From positions 310,001 through 374,000 of the forward strand of contig NZ_VFWZ01000001.1 in assembly GCF_006443095.1 (NCBI RefSeq): a stretch of DNA of 64,000 nt. Reading direction: 5' to 3'. The position numbers and the translations under genes were made by a program. The stretch is from Aquimarina algicola (GTDB lineage Bacteria > Bacteroidota > Bacteroidia > Flavobacteriales > Flavobacteriaceae). This document shows, in pieces, positions 1 to 8,025 of this stretch. The notes under the pieces are model-generated. The model saw only the letters and a list, made by a program, of their open reading frames with translations. It did not search any database and was not told the origin of the DNA. The stretch's first letter is position 1. Every line of letters starts with the position of its first letter.

Positions 1-695
1 ATTTCCATTCTTTCATTTTGTACTCGTAACATGTTTGCTACATCACACCATTCTAAAGCTTTTTTTAGGTTTGTCTCTACCGTAACCCCTAAATCTTGTA
101 TATATTTTGGAATCAAAGTTTTAGGACCACAAACTTTTACCTCTGCTCCTTGCATTTTTAATGCAAAAATATTGGATAAAGCTACTCTAGAATGTAAAAT
201 GTCTCCTACTATAACTATTTTTTTATCTTGTACTTCTCCTAGACGTTCTCGTATTGAATACGAATCTAATAATGCTTGAGTTGGGTGTTCATGCGCCCCA
301 TCTCCAGCATTTACAATACTTGCTTCAACATGTTTTGAAAGAAAAACTCCTGCCCCCGGATTAGGATGCCTCATCACAACCATATCGACTTTCATAGAAA
401 GTATATTATTAACGGTATCGATAAGTGTCTCTCCTTTTTTTACCGAAGAAGAAGCTGCAGAAAAATTAATTACATCTGCTGATAATCTTTTTTCTGCTAA
501 TTCAAAAGACAATCTAGTTCGGGTACTATTCTCAAAGAATAGATTTGCAATTGTTATGTCTCTTAGCGATGGAACTTTCTTAATTGGACGATTAATAACT
601 TCTTTAAAATGATCTGCTGTCTCAAAAATCAAGTTAATATCATCCAAATTTAGGTATTTAATTCCTAATAAGTGATTTACACTTAGTTCGCTCAT
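1..695 (-). CDS. pyrB: aspartate carbamoyltransferase catalytic subunit (3' end outside window)
   Basis: Reading leftwards from an ATG at 693-695, the frame stays open to the window edge, giving about 231 of the usual ~305-310 residues. It catalyses the committed step of pyrimidine synthesis, joining carbamoyl phosphate to aspartate in the cytoplasm. The translation begins MSELSVNHLLGIKYL and carries the carbamoyl-phosphate motif STRTRLSFE near residue 55, then HPNPGAG and the HPTQAL motif near residue 135, all diagnostic of the catalytic chain. It lies 40 bp downstream of pyrR on the same strand, so it is probably co-transcribed with it. The C-terminal aspartate-binding part is mostly outside the window. 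Confidence 0.95.
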   Translation of the reverse strand, partial: MSELSVNHLLGIKYLNLDDINLIFETADHFKEVINRPIKKVPSLRDITIANLFFENSTRTRLSFELAEKRLSADVINFSAASSSVKKGETLIDTVNNILSMKVDMVVMRHPNPGAGVFLSKHVEASIVNAGDGAHEHPTQALLDSYSIRERLGEVQDKKIVIVGDILHSRVALSNIFALKMQGAEVKVCGPKTLIPKYIQDLGVTVETNLKKALEWCDVANMLRVQNERME

Positions 696-735
696 ATTGT
701 AATTCTAATTTTAGGTTTAAAATCTTTTACTATTT

Positions 736-1275
736 TCATTTACTTATAAGATACACCGCATCTTCACCTTCATTTTCTACCCAATGCACTTTTACCTTTT
801 CTTGATTTATTGCATCTACTTGCCTACCTCTATAGTTAGGTTGAATGGGTAAATGTCTACTAAATCTCCTATCAATCAATGTTAGTAATTCGATTTCTAG
901 TGGTCTTCCAAAAGATTGTATCGCTGTAAGTGCAGATCTGATACTACGACCTGTATACAAAACATCATCTATAAAGACAACACGTTTATTTTCTACGACA
1001 AAATCTATATGCGTTTGGTTTGCTTGTAAAGGTTTTTCTCCTCTTCTAAAATCATCTCTATAAAAAGTAATATCAAGGTATCCAAGTTTAATATGATTTA
1101 CATCATAATCTTTGACCAGGATTTCTTTGATTCTATCTGCTAGAAAAGTTCCTCTAGGCTGAACTCCTACTAGAACCGTATCTTCAAAATGTGTATGATT
1201 TTCTATTAATTGGCAAGCCAAACGGTGCAGTATTATATCTATTTCTTTTGCACTAAGTAGTAGTTTTTGACTCAT
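736..1275 (-). CDS. pyrR: bifunctional pyr operon regulator / uracil phosphoribosyltransferase PyrR
   Basis: This 179-residue protein matches the usual PyrR length and fold. The PRPP-binding loop is VVFIDDVLYTGRS at about residues 99-111, and the N-terminal GVQPRGTFLADRI segment is typical of PyrR rather than of Upp. In characterised bacteria PyrR binds pyr mRNA when UMP is high and has weak uracil phosphoribosyltransferase activity. Whether attenuation operates in Bacteroidota is not shown here. It starts the pyr transcription unit and is followed 40 bp later by pyrB. A -7 box (TACTTTTG) lies upstream at 1301-1308. Confidence 0.93.
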   Translation of the reverse strand: MSQKLLLSAKEIDIILHRLACQLIENHTHFEDTVLVGVQPRGTFLADRIKEILVKDYDVNHIKLGYLDITFYRDDFRRGEKPLQANQTHIDFVVENKRVVFIDDVLYTGRSIRSALTAIQSFGRPLEIELLTLIDRRFSRHLPIQPNYRGRQVDAINQEKVKVHWVENEGEDAVYLISK

Positions 1276-1300
1276 AATGTCCCAATTGATACTTGGTTTA

Positions 1301-1345
1301 CAAAAGTAATGAAATTTTAAAATTAATTGGCTTTTAAAGCCAATT
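1301..1345 (-). promoter_or_regulatory. pyrR promoter -7 box with upstream inverted repeat
   Basis: Read on the minus strand, positions 1308-1301 give TACTTTTG, a match to the Bacteroidota -7 consensus TAnnTTTG, 26 bp before the pyrR start. Directly upstream, 1325-1345 is a perfect inverted repeat with arms AATTGGCTTT and AAAGCCAATT around one base. No -33 TTG is seen at the usual spacing, so the repeat may be an operator in its place. It could also be a hairpin with no regulatory role. Confidence 0.45.
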
Positions 1346-1561
1346 TTAAAAAGGATGATTGATCTCTAAAATTGATAAAAAATATTTTTTGATCGCTTGA
1401 TTTTTGTGTGATCACTACTGATTCTAGGCAATTTTTAGTTCAAGTTCAACATTTTTATATATTTCTATTCCAGAGCCTTTTGATGATTTATATACTATTC
1501 CCTTTATTCTTATATTTGATCTGTTTTTAACAAAATTTTATATCATTAATTTTTACGAAAA

Positions 1562-2641
1562 TTGAACGAAACAATATTAGATTTTGCAATAATTGCAAGT
1601 GGATTTATAGGATATTTTATTAGTTTTTCATTAGTTACTACTTCTTTTTATAAAAATCGTGCAAATAACTACCTCTCTATTTCTTTGTTTTTAATAACGA
1701 GTTTAACTTTATTAGGATGGTTTGGTATAGAAGATACTGTTTTAGAATTCTTAAATAATCCTGTATTAGAATATCTATTTGCGGTTACTCTATTTACATA
1801 TTTTTTAATTCAAATAGAACATCGGTACCTTAAAAAGAGTTGGTATAAATGGCTTTACCTTCCTTTTATTATTGTTCTGATTATAGAAACTATTGTTTTG
1901 TTTTATCATTCAGATTTTGACGATATTGTATTTTTTATTACCGATAATACATCCTTTTTTTATAATACATTTTTAATCTTTTGGGGAAGGAAATTAATAA
2001 AACGCTCTCCTACTGTTTCTAAAGATAAGAAACGTTGGTTATTGCGATTGAATTTCTTTTTTATATGTGCCCTTATGATTTGGCTGCTGTCTAGTATTGA
2101 GTTCTATATATTCGATTCAGAATATGCTACAGGCTTTCTATTTATACTACTTTCTTTTTTATCTTGGTGGATATTGTATTATGGTGTTTTTAAGCTACAA
2201 TTGATCGTTCAAAAAGAAGAAATACATGAATATTTGACTTCAAAAAGTACAAAAAGTACTCAAACCAGAAGAAAAATAAATGAAACTACCTCTTCAAAAA
2301 TTATTACACAGTTGTATGAATTAATGGATAAGGAAGAATTATATAAAAACCCTCTTTTAAGCAGGTTAGATTTAGCCACCCGATTAGAAACTAATGAAGG
2401 GTATCTATCACAGATTATAAATCAGGAATTAAATAAAAGTATTATTCAGTTTGTAAATGAATATCGAATTGAAGCAGCAAAAAATCTTTTGCATAATCCG
2501 GTGTTTAATAAATACTCTCTAGAAGCCATCGGTATGGAGGTTGGCTTTAAATCTAAGAGCACGTTCTATAGTACTTTTAAGAAGAGTTTGGGGATGTCTC
2601 CCGGCGCTTTTAGGAAACTTCAAAAACGTCCTGATTCGTAA
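1562..2641 (+). CDS. membrane-anchored AraC-family transcriptional regulator
   Basis: The first ~210 residues form six to seven hydrophobic segments, followed by a linker and a C-terminal AraC HTH pair (about residues 245-355) with the typical RIEAAKNLL and GFKSKSTFYSTFKKSLGMSP segments. This is the common flavobacterial design of a multi-span sensor fused to an AraC DNA-binding domain; the ligand is unknown. The start is TTG at 1562. An in-frame stop lies at 1547 and the next in-frame ATG would remove most of the membrane region, so TTG is the only sensible start. It is divergent from pyrR and lies 94 bp before the small secreted protein gene. Confidence 0.85.
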   Translation: MNETILDFAIIASGFIGYFISFSLVTTSFYKNRANNYLSISLFLITSLTLLGWFGIEDTVLEFLNNPVLEYLFAVTLFTYFLIQIEHRYLKKSWYKWLYLPFIIVLIIETIVLFYHSDFDDIVFFITDNTSFFYNTFLIFWGRKLIKRSPTVSKDKKRWLLRLNFFFICALMIWLLSSIEFYIFDSEYATGFLFILLSFLSWWILYYGVFKLQLIVQKEEIHEYLTSKSTKSTQTRRKINETTSSKIITQLYELMDKEELYKNPLLSRLDLATRLETNEGYLSQIINQELNKSIIQFVNEYRIEAAKNLLHNPVFNKYSLEAIGMEVGFKSKSTFYSTFKKSLGMSPGAFRKLQKRPDS

Positions 2642-2735
2642 AACACCAACGTTTTAGTACTTCTACCTTCTCAAAATTTCATTTTTATTTTTTTGATACA
2701 CATACTTTTACTCGGGATAATCAAAAAAACATAAA

Positions 2736-3257
2736 ATGAATAAAGTATTTTTTACTTCTCTTTTAGTAATGAGTTCTTATTTTGGGTTTTCTCAAAATGA
2801 AGAAAACATATCTGTCGAAAAATCAGTTTTTGGGATTCAAACTGGACTATTGGGGATATGGGCTCATAATGAATTAAAATTATCAAATCAAGTTGCTTTA
2901 CGAAGTGAAATTGGTTTTGGAGGTCTTAACACCTCAAATATTAAACCTGTTGTAGCATTAGAACCTCGTTGGTATTACAATCTAAAAAAACGTGCTGATA
3001 AGAATAAAAGGATAGATGGTAATAGTGGTAATTACATATCATTAAGAGCACGCTATCATTTTCATAGTACAAAAGAAGCCGAAAGAGATGATCTATATCA
3101 TGTATTAACTGTTGCTACTTGGGGAATCAGAAGAAACATTGGCAAACATTTTAATTATGAAGCCGGAGTTGGTACAGGGCTTAGTTTTGAAAAAGACAAT
3201 AATAAAGATATTGATTTGATTCCTTATGTAGCCTTCAGTATTGGATATCGTTTTTAA
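2736..3257 (+). CDS. small secreted, probably outer-membrane beta-barrel protein
   Basis: I do not recognise a named family. The 173-residue product opens with a clear signal peptide (MNKVFFTSLLVMSSYFGFSQ). The mature part alternates polar and hydrophobic residues in strand-like blocks (VFGIQTGLLGIWAHNELKL, NYISLRARYHFHS, GYRF) and ends in an aromatic Phe, as integral outer-membrane proteins often do. That supports a small barrel, but the function is unknown. It follows the AraC gene and precedes the S41 protease gene on the same strand, and may be a target of that regulator (inference). Confidence 0.7.
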   Translation: MNKVFFTSLLVMSSYFGFSQNEENISVEKSVFGIQTGLLGIWAHNELKLSNQVALRSEIGFGGLNTSNIKPVVALEPRWYYNLKKRADKNKRIDGNSGNYISLRARYHFHSTKEAERDDLYHVLTVATWGIRRNIGKHFNYEAGVGTGLSFEKDNNKDIDLIPYVAFSIGYRF

Positions 3258-3372
3258 CCTTTTTCTGATTTTTAATAACATAAAATGCTGTTTTTCAATC
3301 AAAGTTTCTTTTGAAAAAAGGAAGTCTTACCATCTTTCTATTACACTAATTAATTCTCAAAAAAATAAAACA

Positions 3373-4773
3373 ATGACAAATTCATATATAAACGTAAAAA
3401 CACTTTGTAAATCATATTACCTATTATTTATTGTATCAATTTTTACTGCCTGTCAATCTGATGACGACACTACTACGCTACCAGAAGATTCAATCAGTGG
3501 ATTTTGGTCAATAGAAGAAAAAGGTTGGGTTTTTGAATTTACTGATGGTAAAGATATTTTTTACAATACAAATGCTGCCGGATGCTCAATTCAAGATGAT
3601 GATTTTGTGCTTCAAAACTTTTTTGGATTTGATTTTGATGTTATTAGTGAAAATGAACTTATAGCTTCTTCAGCATTATCAGATTCTGAAATCGTATTTA
3701 CCAGAATCCCTGATCAAAATCCAGACTGCCTCCCTGATCAAGTTTCTGAGACAGATGATCCAAAGGTTAACTTTGACCATTTTTGGAATATTTTTAATGA
3801 TTACTATGCTTTCTTTGAAAAGAGAAATATAGACTGGTCTCAATATGAAAGCTTGCGAGATAGGGTAACAGCAGATAATTTTTATGATATTATAGAAGAA
3901 CTAGCGTATTTGCTCGATGATGGACATGTAAGTATTGTCGATGAAGAAAATGGTATTGAAATCGTTTCAGGAAACCCAAGGTTATTTGAAAGATTGAATG
4001 CTAATCTAAGTGGTGATTTTCTTATAGAGAGTGAAGACGATTATTCGGATCTAGTTGATCAAAAAGCAACAACCATAGTAACAGAATATTTGGGTGAAAA
4101 TTTTGAAATCGATGATAATAGTAGAATTATATGGGGATTGATCAATAATGATGTAGGATACATTCTCATTGGATCAATGGAAGGTTATGGCACAAACTTA
4201 GATGATGAAATATCAAGCTTAAATACTATTCTAGATACCATTATGAATGACCTTAATGCCTCAGGGGTTTCAAAACTAGTTATTGATATTCGTTTTAATG
4301 ATGGAGGATTTGACACAGTAGCATTAGACATGGTATCGCGTTTTATAGATCAGGAACAAATTTCATATTTCAAAAAAGCCAGATTGGGTGATGATTTTAC
4401 AGAAAATAGAGCTTTTTCTGTAGCTCCAAAAGGAGATTTTCAATTTACTGATGATATTATTTTATTGACAAGCCCTTATACTATAAGTGCAGCCGAACTT
4501 TTTGCTTTATGTATTAAAGATTTACCTTATGTAACAGTTGTTGGAGAACATACTAGTGGCGCTTTTTCTACAATTCTTACGCATGTATTGCCAAATGGAG
4601 CAGAAATAGGATTGTCTAATGAAATATATAGTGATGCGCAAGGTGATGTTTTTGAAGTTATTGGTATTGGCCCCGAAAGTCAAGAGAATCAAATTCCATT
4701 TTTATCAACACAAGATTTTCAAGAAGAGAAAGATAGTGGTATAGAGAGAGCTTTGGAGATACTGAATAATTAA
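3373..4773 (+). CDS. S41 family peptidase lipoprotein
   Basis: The frame is open from 3241, but the ATG at 3373 gives MTNSYINVKTLCKSYY followed by a lipobox (IFTAC, Cys about residue 27), so that start is preferred. An N-terminal lipocalin-like segment is followed by a C-terminal-processing-peptidase (S41) domain: a helical part near residues 130-190, VGYILIGSMEG, DIRFNDGGFD and TSPYTISAAELFAL. The Ser of TISAAE fits the S41 nucleophile. It is predicted to sit on the cell envelope and degrade or process peptides. No PDZ domain is evident. An acidic stretch (QSDDDTTT) follows the lipid Cys, as is common in exported flavobacterial lipoproteins. Confidence 0.85.
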   Translation: MTNSYINVKTLCKSYYLLFIVSIFTACQSDDDTTTLPEDSISGFWSIEEKGWVFEFTDGKDIFYNTNAAGCSIQDDDFVLQNFFGFDFDVISENELIASSALSDSEIVFTRIPDQNPDCLPDQVSETDDPKVNFDHFWNIFNDYYAFFEKRNIDWSQYESLRDRVTADNFYDIIEELAYLLDDGHVSIVDEENGIEIVSGNPRLFERLNANLSGDFLIESEDDYSDLVDQKATTIVTEYLGENFEIDDNSRIIWGLINNDVGYILIGSMEGYGTNLDDEISSLNTILDTIMNDLNASGVSKLVIDIRFNDGGFDTVALDMVSRFIDQEQISYFKKARLGDDFTENRAFSVAPKGDFQFTDDIILLTSPYTISAAELFALCIKDLPYVTVVGEHTSGAFSTILTHVLPNGAEIGLSNEIYSDAQGDVFEVIGIGPESQENQIPFLSTQDFQEEKDSGIERALEILNN

Positions 4774-5360
4774 TCCAAGTTTCTTGTTCTAAATTATGAG
4801 CCTGATCTTAAAAACCATCACAGGCAAGATGAGTTTTGGTGTAATTCCATTAATAAACGACTTAAAAAGATGGTCAATACCCCTGGAGATAGGTATTTAC
4901 ACTCTTAATAAAAGTACTTTTAGGCCATAAAGAAGTAGTTGCAGCCCTTGTTTTGATCCTTCGAACTACCTGTACAAGTAGTTCGAAGGGTCATATAAGT
5001 ACTTCTAAGCGGCACAAAGGTAGTTCGAACCACCTTTTTTTGGGTCAATACCCCAAAAATTATCAAAAATATCCGTCAATATAAGCCCTCGAAGCCGTAA
5101 ATGATCAGAAAAAAGGATGATTCGATGGCATCGAAGTGATAAAATATGGGTAAAAAGAACTAAAGTACGGCCTCGAACTACCTTTGCGCGGTCTAGACCC
5201 CTTGTTAGGAAGGGGGTACCCCCTACTCGATGAGTATCAAATCTGAAGATACGAGTGACAGGTAAAAGTTTAAAAAATTATAAATAAGAACAAATTCCAT
5301 TTTATGAGACTTAGGTAACAAAATCATAATTATATCGTCACCATAGTAAACGAGCTAATT
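4774..5360. repeat. 587-bp non-coding region with inverted-repeat cluster
   Basis: There is no credible ORF. The sequence is noticeably richer in G and C than its surroundings. The word GTAGTTCGA occurs four times in 220 bp in both orientations (4961-4969 minus, 4978-4986 plus, 5020-5028 plus, 5173-5181 minus). The first two form a hairpin at 4958-4989 with 12-bp perfect arms (CCTTCGAACTAC) that extends three more pairs with one wobble. GGTCAATACCCC occurs twice (about 4873 and 5043), and GGGGGTACCCCC is a perfect palindrome near 5215. It looks like a remnant of a small repetitive element; no transposase is present. Confidence 0.55.
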
Positions 5361-6020
5361 ATGGAATCAAAAAAATTACAAAGAATAGGTGGAATTTGTG
5401 CAATCTTTGAAGGGGTAATATATATTGTAGCTTTTATAATGTATGGAGGCATACTGGTGTATCCGAATACAGATGCAAATGCAATTGAAAAATTGAATTT
5501 TTTATCCGGTAACTACCTTATATTGTCTTTATTAAATTTGATGAGTTACATATTATTTGGGATTTTATTGACTATATTAGTTTTAGCAGTTCATCAACGC
5601 CTAAAAAAATATATGCCAAACTTTTCAAAATTAACCTTTGTCTTTGGAGTGATATGGGTTGGGTTTGTCATAGCGAGTGGAATGATTACTAATATCGGGC
5701 TCAATTCTGTAATAGAGATAGGTAAAGAATCACCAGAAAATGCAATGCAGATTTGGTCAAGTATTAATATTGTTGCTGAAGGGCTTGGCGGAGGAAATGA
5801 AATCGTTGGTGGAATTTGGGTACTATTTTTAAGTAGTATAGCCTGGAAAAAACAACTATTTTCAAAATCACTCACTTTTCTTGGCTTACTTGTTGGAATT
5901 GCTGGGGTATTAACGGTTTATCCATTAGATATTTTTACAGAAATTTTTGGAATTAGTCAAATCATATGGTTTCTATGGATAGGGATATTTATGATTCGTA
6001 CCTCTAGAATAGAAAGCTAA
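5361..6020 (+). CDS. DUF4386-type multi-span membrane protein
   Basis: The 219-residue product has about six hydrophobic helices: roughly residues 10-30, 50-80, 90-115, 145-160, 170-190 and 195-215. Its opening, KKLQRIGGICAIFEGVIYI, and general layout resemble the DUF4386 family, which has no known function. The assignment rests on overall resemblance, not on a catalytic motif. It starts a short plus-strand run (this gene, a 112-residue protein, a flavin oxidoreductase) with spacings of 25 and 6 bp, so those three are probably co-transcribed. Confidence 0.7.
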   Translation: MESKKLQRIGGICAIFEGVIYIVAFIMYGGILVYPNTDANAIEKLNFLSGNYLILSLLNLMSYILFGILLTILVLAVHQRLKKYMPNFSKLTFVFGVIWVGFVIASGMITNIGLNSVIEIGKESPENAMQIWSSINIVAEGLGGGNEIVGGIWVLFLSSIAWKKQLFSKSLTFLGLLVGIAGVLTVYPLDIFTEIFGISQIIWFLWIGIFMIRTSRIES

Positions 6021-6045
6021 TACATCACAAAATCATATTATACAT

Positions 6046-6384
6046 ATGAAGTTTAACCTAAATAACAGAAAATTCAAATTATTAGAAAACTCTGGTAATG
6101 GTGAGGTGTCAAATCAAACAATATTTCATTACTTTCAAAAAGACGGAATGATATGGGCAAATTATTCTGGAGGGGTTATAATCAAAGGGTTTTTATTAGG
6201 AAAGGTATTAGAAGAGTCCTTAGAATTTAACTACCAACACATGAATGAAAACATGGAGTTATTGACTGGTGAGTGCAAGTCGATTGTGCAGGTTAACGAG
6301 AATAATAAAATCAAATTATTAGAACAATGGACATGGACATGTGGAGATTTTAGTAGCGGCTCTTCAGTATTAATCGAAATATAG
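6046..6384 (+). CDS. small conserved hypothetical protein
   Basis: This 112-residue soluble protein starts MKFNLNNRKFKLLENSGNG and ends WTCGDFSSGSSVLIEI. Similar short proteins in databases are often labelled n-acetylglutamate synthase, but nothing here resembles a GNAT acetyltransferase or amino-acid kinase, so I do not transfer that name. The repeated strand-like pattern (TIFHYFQKDGMIWANYSGG, IIKGFLLGKV, LLEQWTWTC) suggests a small beta-sandwich. It sits 25 bp after the DUF4386-type gene and 6 bp before the oxidoreductase gene. Confidence 0.65.
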   Translation: MKFNLNNRKFKLLENSGNGEVSNQTIFHYFQKDGMIWANYSGGVIIKGFLLGKVLEESLEFNYQHMNENMELLTGECKSIVQVNENNKIKLLEQWTWTCGDFSSGSSVLIEI

Positions 6385-6390
6385 CAAATC

Positions 6391-6993
6391 ATGGTATTGA
6401 TAATTTATTCACATCCGAGTACAAATTCTTATACAAATGAAATTTTAAGACAAGTAACGTCAAATTTAGAAAAAGAGGAAATAGACTTTGAGGTTTCTGA
6501 TTTATACGCGATAGACTTTAAAACTGATATGAGTGAAGAAGAATATCAGCGAGAAGGTTTTGCCAATTTTGATTTACCTATACCGGATGATGTAAAAAAT
6601 GAGCATCAAAAAATTGCTAAAGCTGATTGTATTATTTTTTTATATCCTGTTTGGTGGAGTGATTGTCCTGCAAAGTTAAAAGGTTGGTTTGATAGAGTTT
6701 ATTCTGTTGGGTATGCATATGGCAATGATACATTAGAAGATAAAAATCAGCTAATGAAAACGATTCCTCTTGGTATTGTAATTTGTACAGCAGGGCACCC
6801 AAATGAGTTTTTAGATGAAATAGGAATAGCCAAGAGCATGCAAAACGTGATGCTCGATGACAGGCTTGGAAAAAGATTTAGTAAAAAAGAAATGATAATT
6901 TTAGGAGGAACATTAAACAAGGATAAAGTAAGAACAGCTCATAAAGAAATAATTGATTCACTAGGAAAAACAATAAAAAACAGCATATCTTAA
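6391..6993 (+). CDS. NAD(P)H-dependent oxidoreductase, flavodoxin-like fold
   Basis: The 200-residue product matches the KefF/NQO1/MdaB group of flavodoxin-like quinone or azo reductases. The N-terminal LIIYSHPSTNSYTNEIL is the FMN phosphate-binding loop, and FLYPVWWSDCPAKLKGWFDRVYSVGYAY at about residues 86-113 is the characteristic flavin/active-site segment. It should transfer two electrons from NAD(P)H to quinones or similar acceptors in the cytoplasm. It lies 6 bp after the preceding gene and 60 bp before the hydrolase gene. Confidence 0.88.
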   Translation: MVLIIYSHPSTNSYTNEILRQVTSNLEKEEIDFEVSDLYAIDFKTDMSEEEYQREGFANFDLPIPDDVKNEHQKIAKADCIIFLYPVWWSDCPAKLKGWFDRVYSVGYAYGNDTLEDKNQLMKTIPLGIVICTAGHPNEFLDEIGIAKSMQNVMLDDRLGKRFSKKEMIILGGTLNKDKVRTAHKEIIDSLGKTIKNSIS

Positions 6994-7053
6994 AATAATT
7001 TTAATTATTGATCAAAGACATAAAATAGTAATCGTCATAAAAATCTTAAACGA

Positions 7054-7944
7054 ATGAAACAAAGTTTAACGTACCACCTTACATTATTGGTTATCAAATT
7101 AAAGGGTTTAAAAAAGAACTTTAGTAAAGATCCTATAGATTTCAAAAAAATAAGAAAAGAAGATGTTCACCAACCAAAAGGTAAATTTTTCAAACAAAAT
7201 GGTGTCAGAAGTTTTAAAATTTCTGGTTCAGTAATTACAGAAATTGGGCGAGCAGATAATTCTGATAAACTATTAATCTTCATTCATGGTGGAGCATTTA
7301 TTTCTGGGCCGGGTAAGCATCATTGGGATACAATACAAGAAATAGCAAAACAAACAAATTATACGATTTGGATGTGCAATTATCCAAAAGCTCCTGAACA
7401 TAAAATATCAGAAATCTCAGAAAATATAGACGCTATTTACACTACCGCACAAGAACAATATCAAGCGAGTCAAATTACACTAATAGGAGATTCTGTTGGC
7501 GGTACACTAGTAACAGCCTTAATACAAAGATTAGTTGAAGGCAAGAAAGAATTACCAAATAAAATCATTCTCATTTGCCCGGTTATGGATGCAACGATGT
7601 CTAACCCTGATATAGAAAAAGTAGATGCAATTGATCCGATGTTATCCAAAAAGGGCATTTTGAGTGCTAAAAAAATGTGTGCTGAAAACAATGATTTAAA
7701 AAATGTAATGATTTCGCCAATATATGGAAGCTTTGAGCAGTTTCCTGAAACGGTTTTGTTTTTGGCAGAAAATGATATTATGTATCCTGATCAAAAATTG
7801 GTAGTTCAGAAATTAAAAAAGACTAATACAAATGTGATGGTGATTGAAGGTAAAAGCATGCCACATATTTGGCCTTTTCTTCCGATTATGAAAGAAGCAC
7901 AAGTATCTCTAAAAGAAATAATTAAAATACTTAATGATGCTTAA
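7054..7944 (+). CDS. alpha/beta hydrolase, HSL-like esterase
   Basis: The 296-residue protein has the hormone-sensitive-lipase family signatures: the oxyanion motif HGGAF (within FIHGGAFISGPG, about residue 75), the nucleophile elbow GDSVGG (Ser about residue 147), a probable acidic residue in LAENDIMYPDQ, and a catalytic His in KSMPHIWPF. It is expected to hydrolyse short-chain esters; the substrate is unknown. There is no clear signal peptide, so a cytoplasmic location is likely. It is convergent with the TonB receptor gene on the other strand. A weak stem (7949-7957 with 7992-8000, one mismatch) lies between them. Confidence 0.88.
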   Translation: MKQSLTYHLTLLVIKLKGLKKNFSKDPIDFKKIRKEDVHQPKGKFFKQNGVRSFKISGSVITEIGRADNSDKLLIFIHGGAFISGPGKHHWDTIQEIAKQTNYTIWMCNYPKAPEHKISEISENIDAIYTTAQEQYQASQITLIGDSVGGTLVTALIQRLVEGKKELPNKIILICPVMDATMSNPDIEKVDAIDPMLSKKGILSAKKMCAENNDLKNVMISPIYGSFEQFPETVLFLAENDIMYPDQKLVVQKLKKTNTNVMVIEGKSMPHIWPFLPIMKEAQVSLKEIIKILNDA

Positions 7945-8025
7945 AAAAAGTCCACTCCTCAAAATCACAAGAAATTAACTTGCTTTTTAAAGAGTGAACT
8001 AATAGCTATAATCTAATAATAATCC

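Noticed and set aside
31-279. Plus-strand frame of 82 codons at the left edge.
   Set aside because: It is antisense to pyrB, whose reading frame and motifs are clear.
3105-3302. Minus-strand frame of 65 codons after the barrel-like protein gene.
   Set aside because: It overlaps the coding end of the plus-strand gene and has no recognisable features; treated as a shadow.
5019-5034. GGTAGTTCGAACCACC looks like a tRNA T-arm (TTCGAA).
   Set aside because: No acceptor, D or anticodon arms are found around it, and the word belongs to the repeat cluster that also occurs in the reverse orientation.
4873-5054. Two copies of GGTCAATACCCC suggested a CRISPR-like or direct-repeat array.
   Set aside because: Only two copies, with unequal surroundings and no cas genes.
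5208-5232. Palindrome GGGGGTACCCCC as a possible origin or recombination site.
   Set aside because: It is a single 12-bp palindrome with no DnaA boxes, dif-like sequence or iterons nearby.
6046-6384. Common database label n-acetylglutamate synthase.
   Set aside because: The 112-residue protein has no acetyltransferase or amino-acid-kinase features, so the name is not supported by sequence.
7949-8000. Stem between the alpha/beta hydrolase and TonB receptor genes as a terminator.
   Set aside because: Arms of 9 bp contain a mismatch and the loop is 34 bases; too weak to list as a feature.
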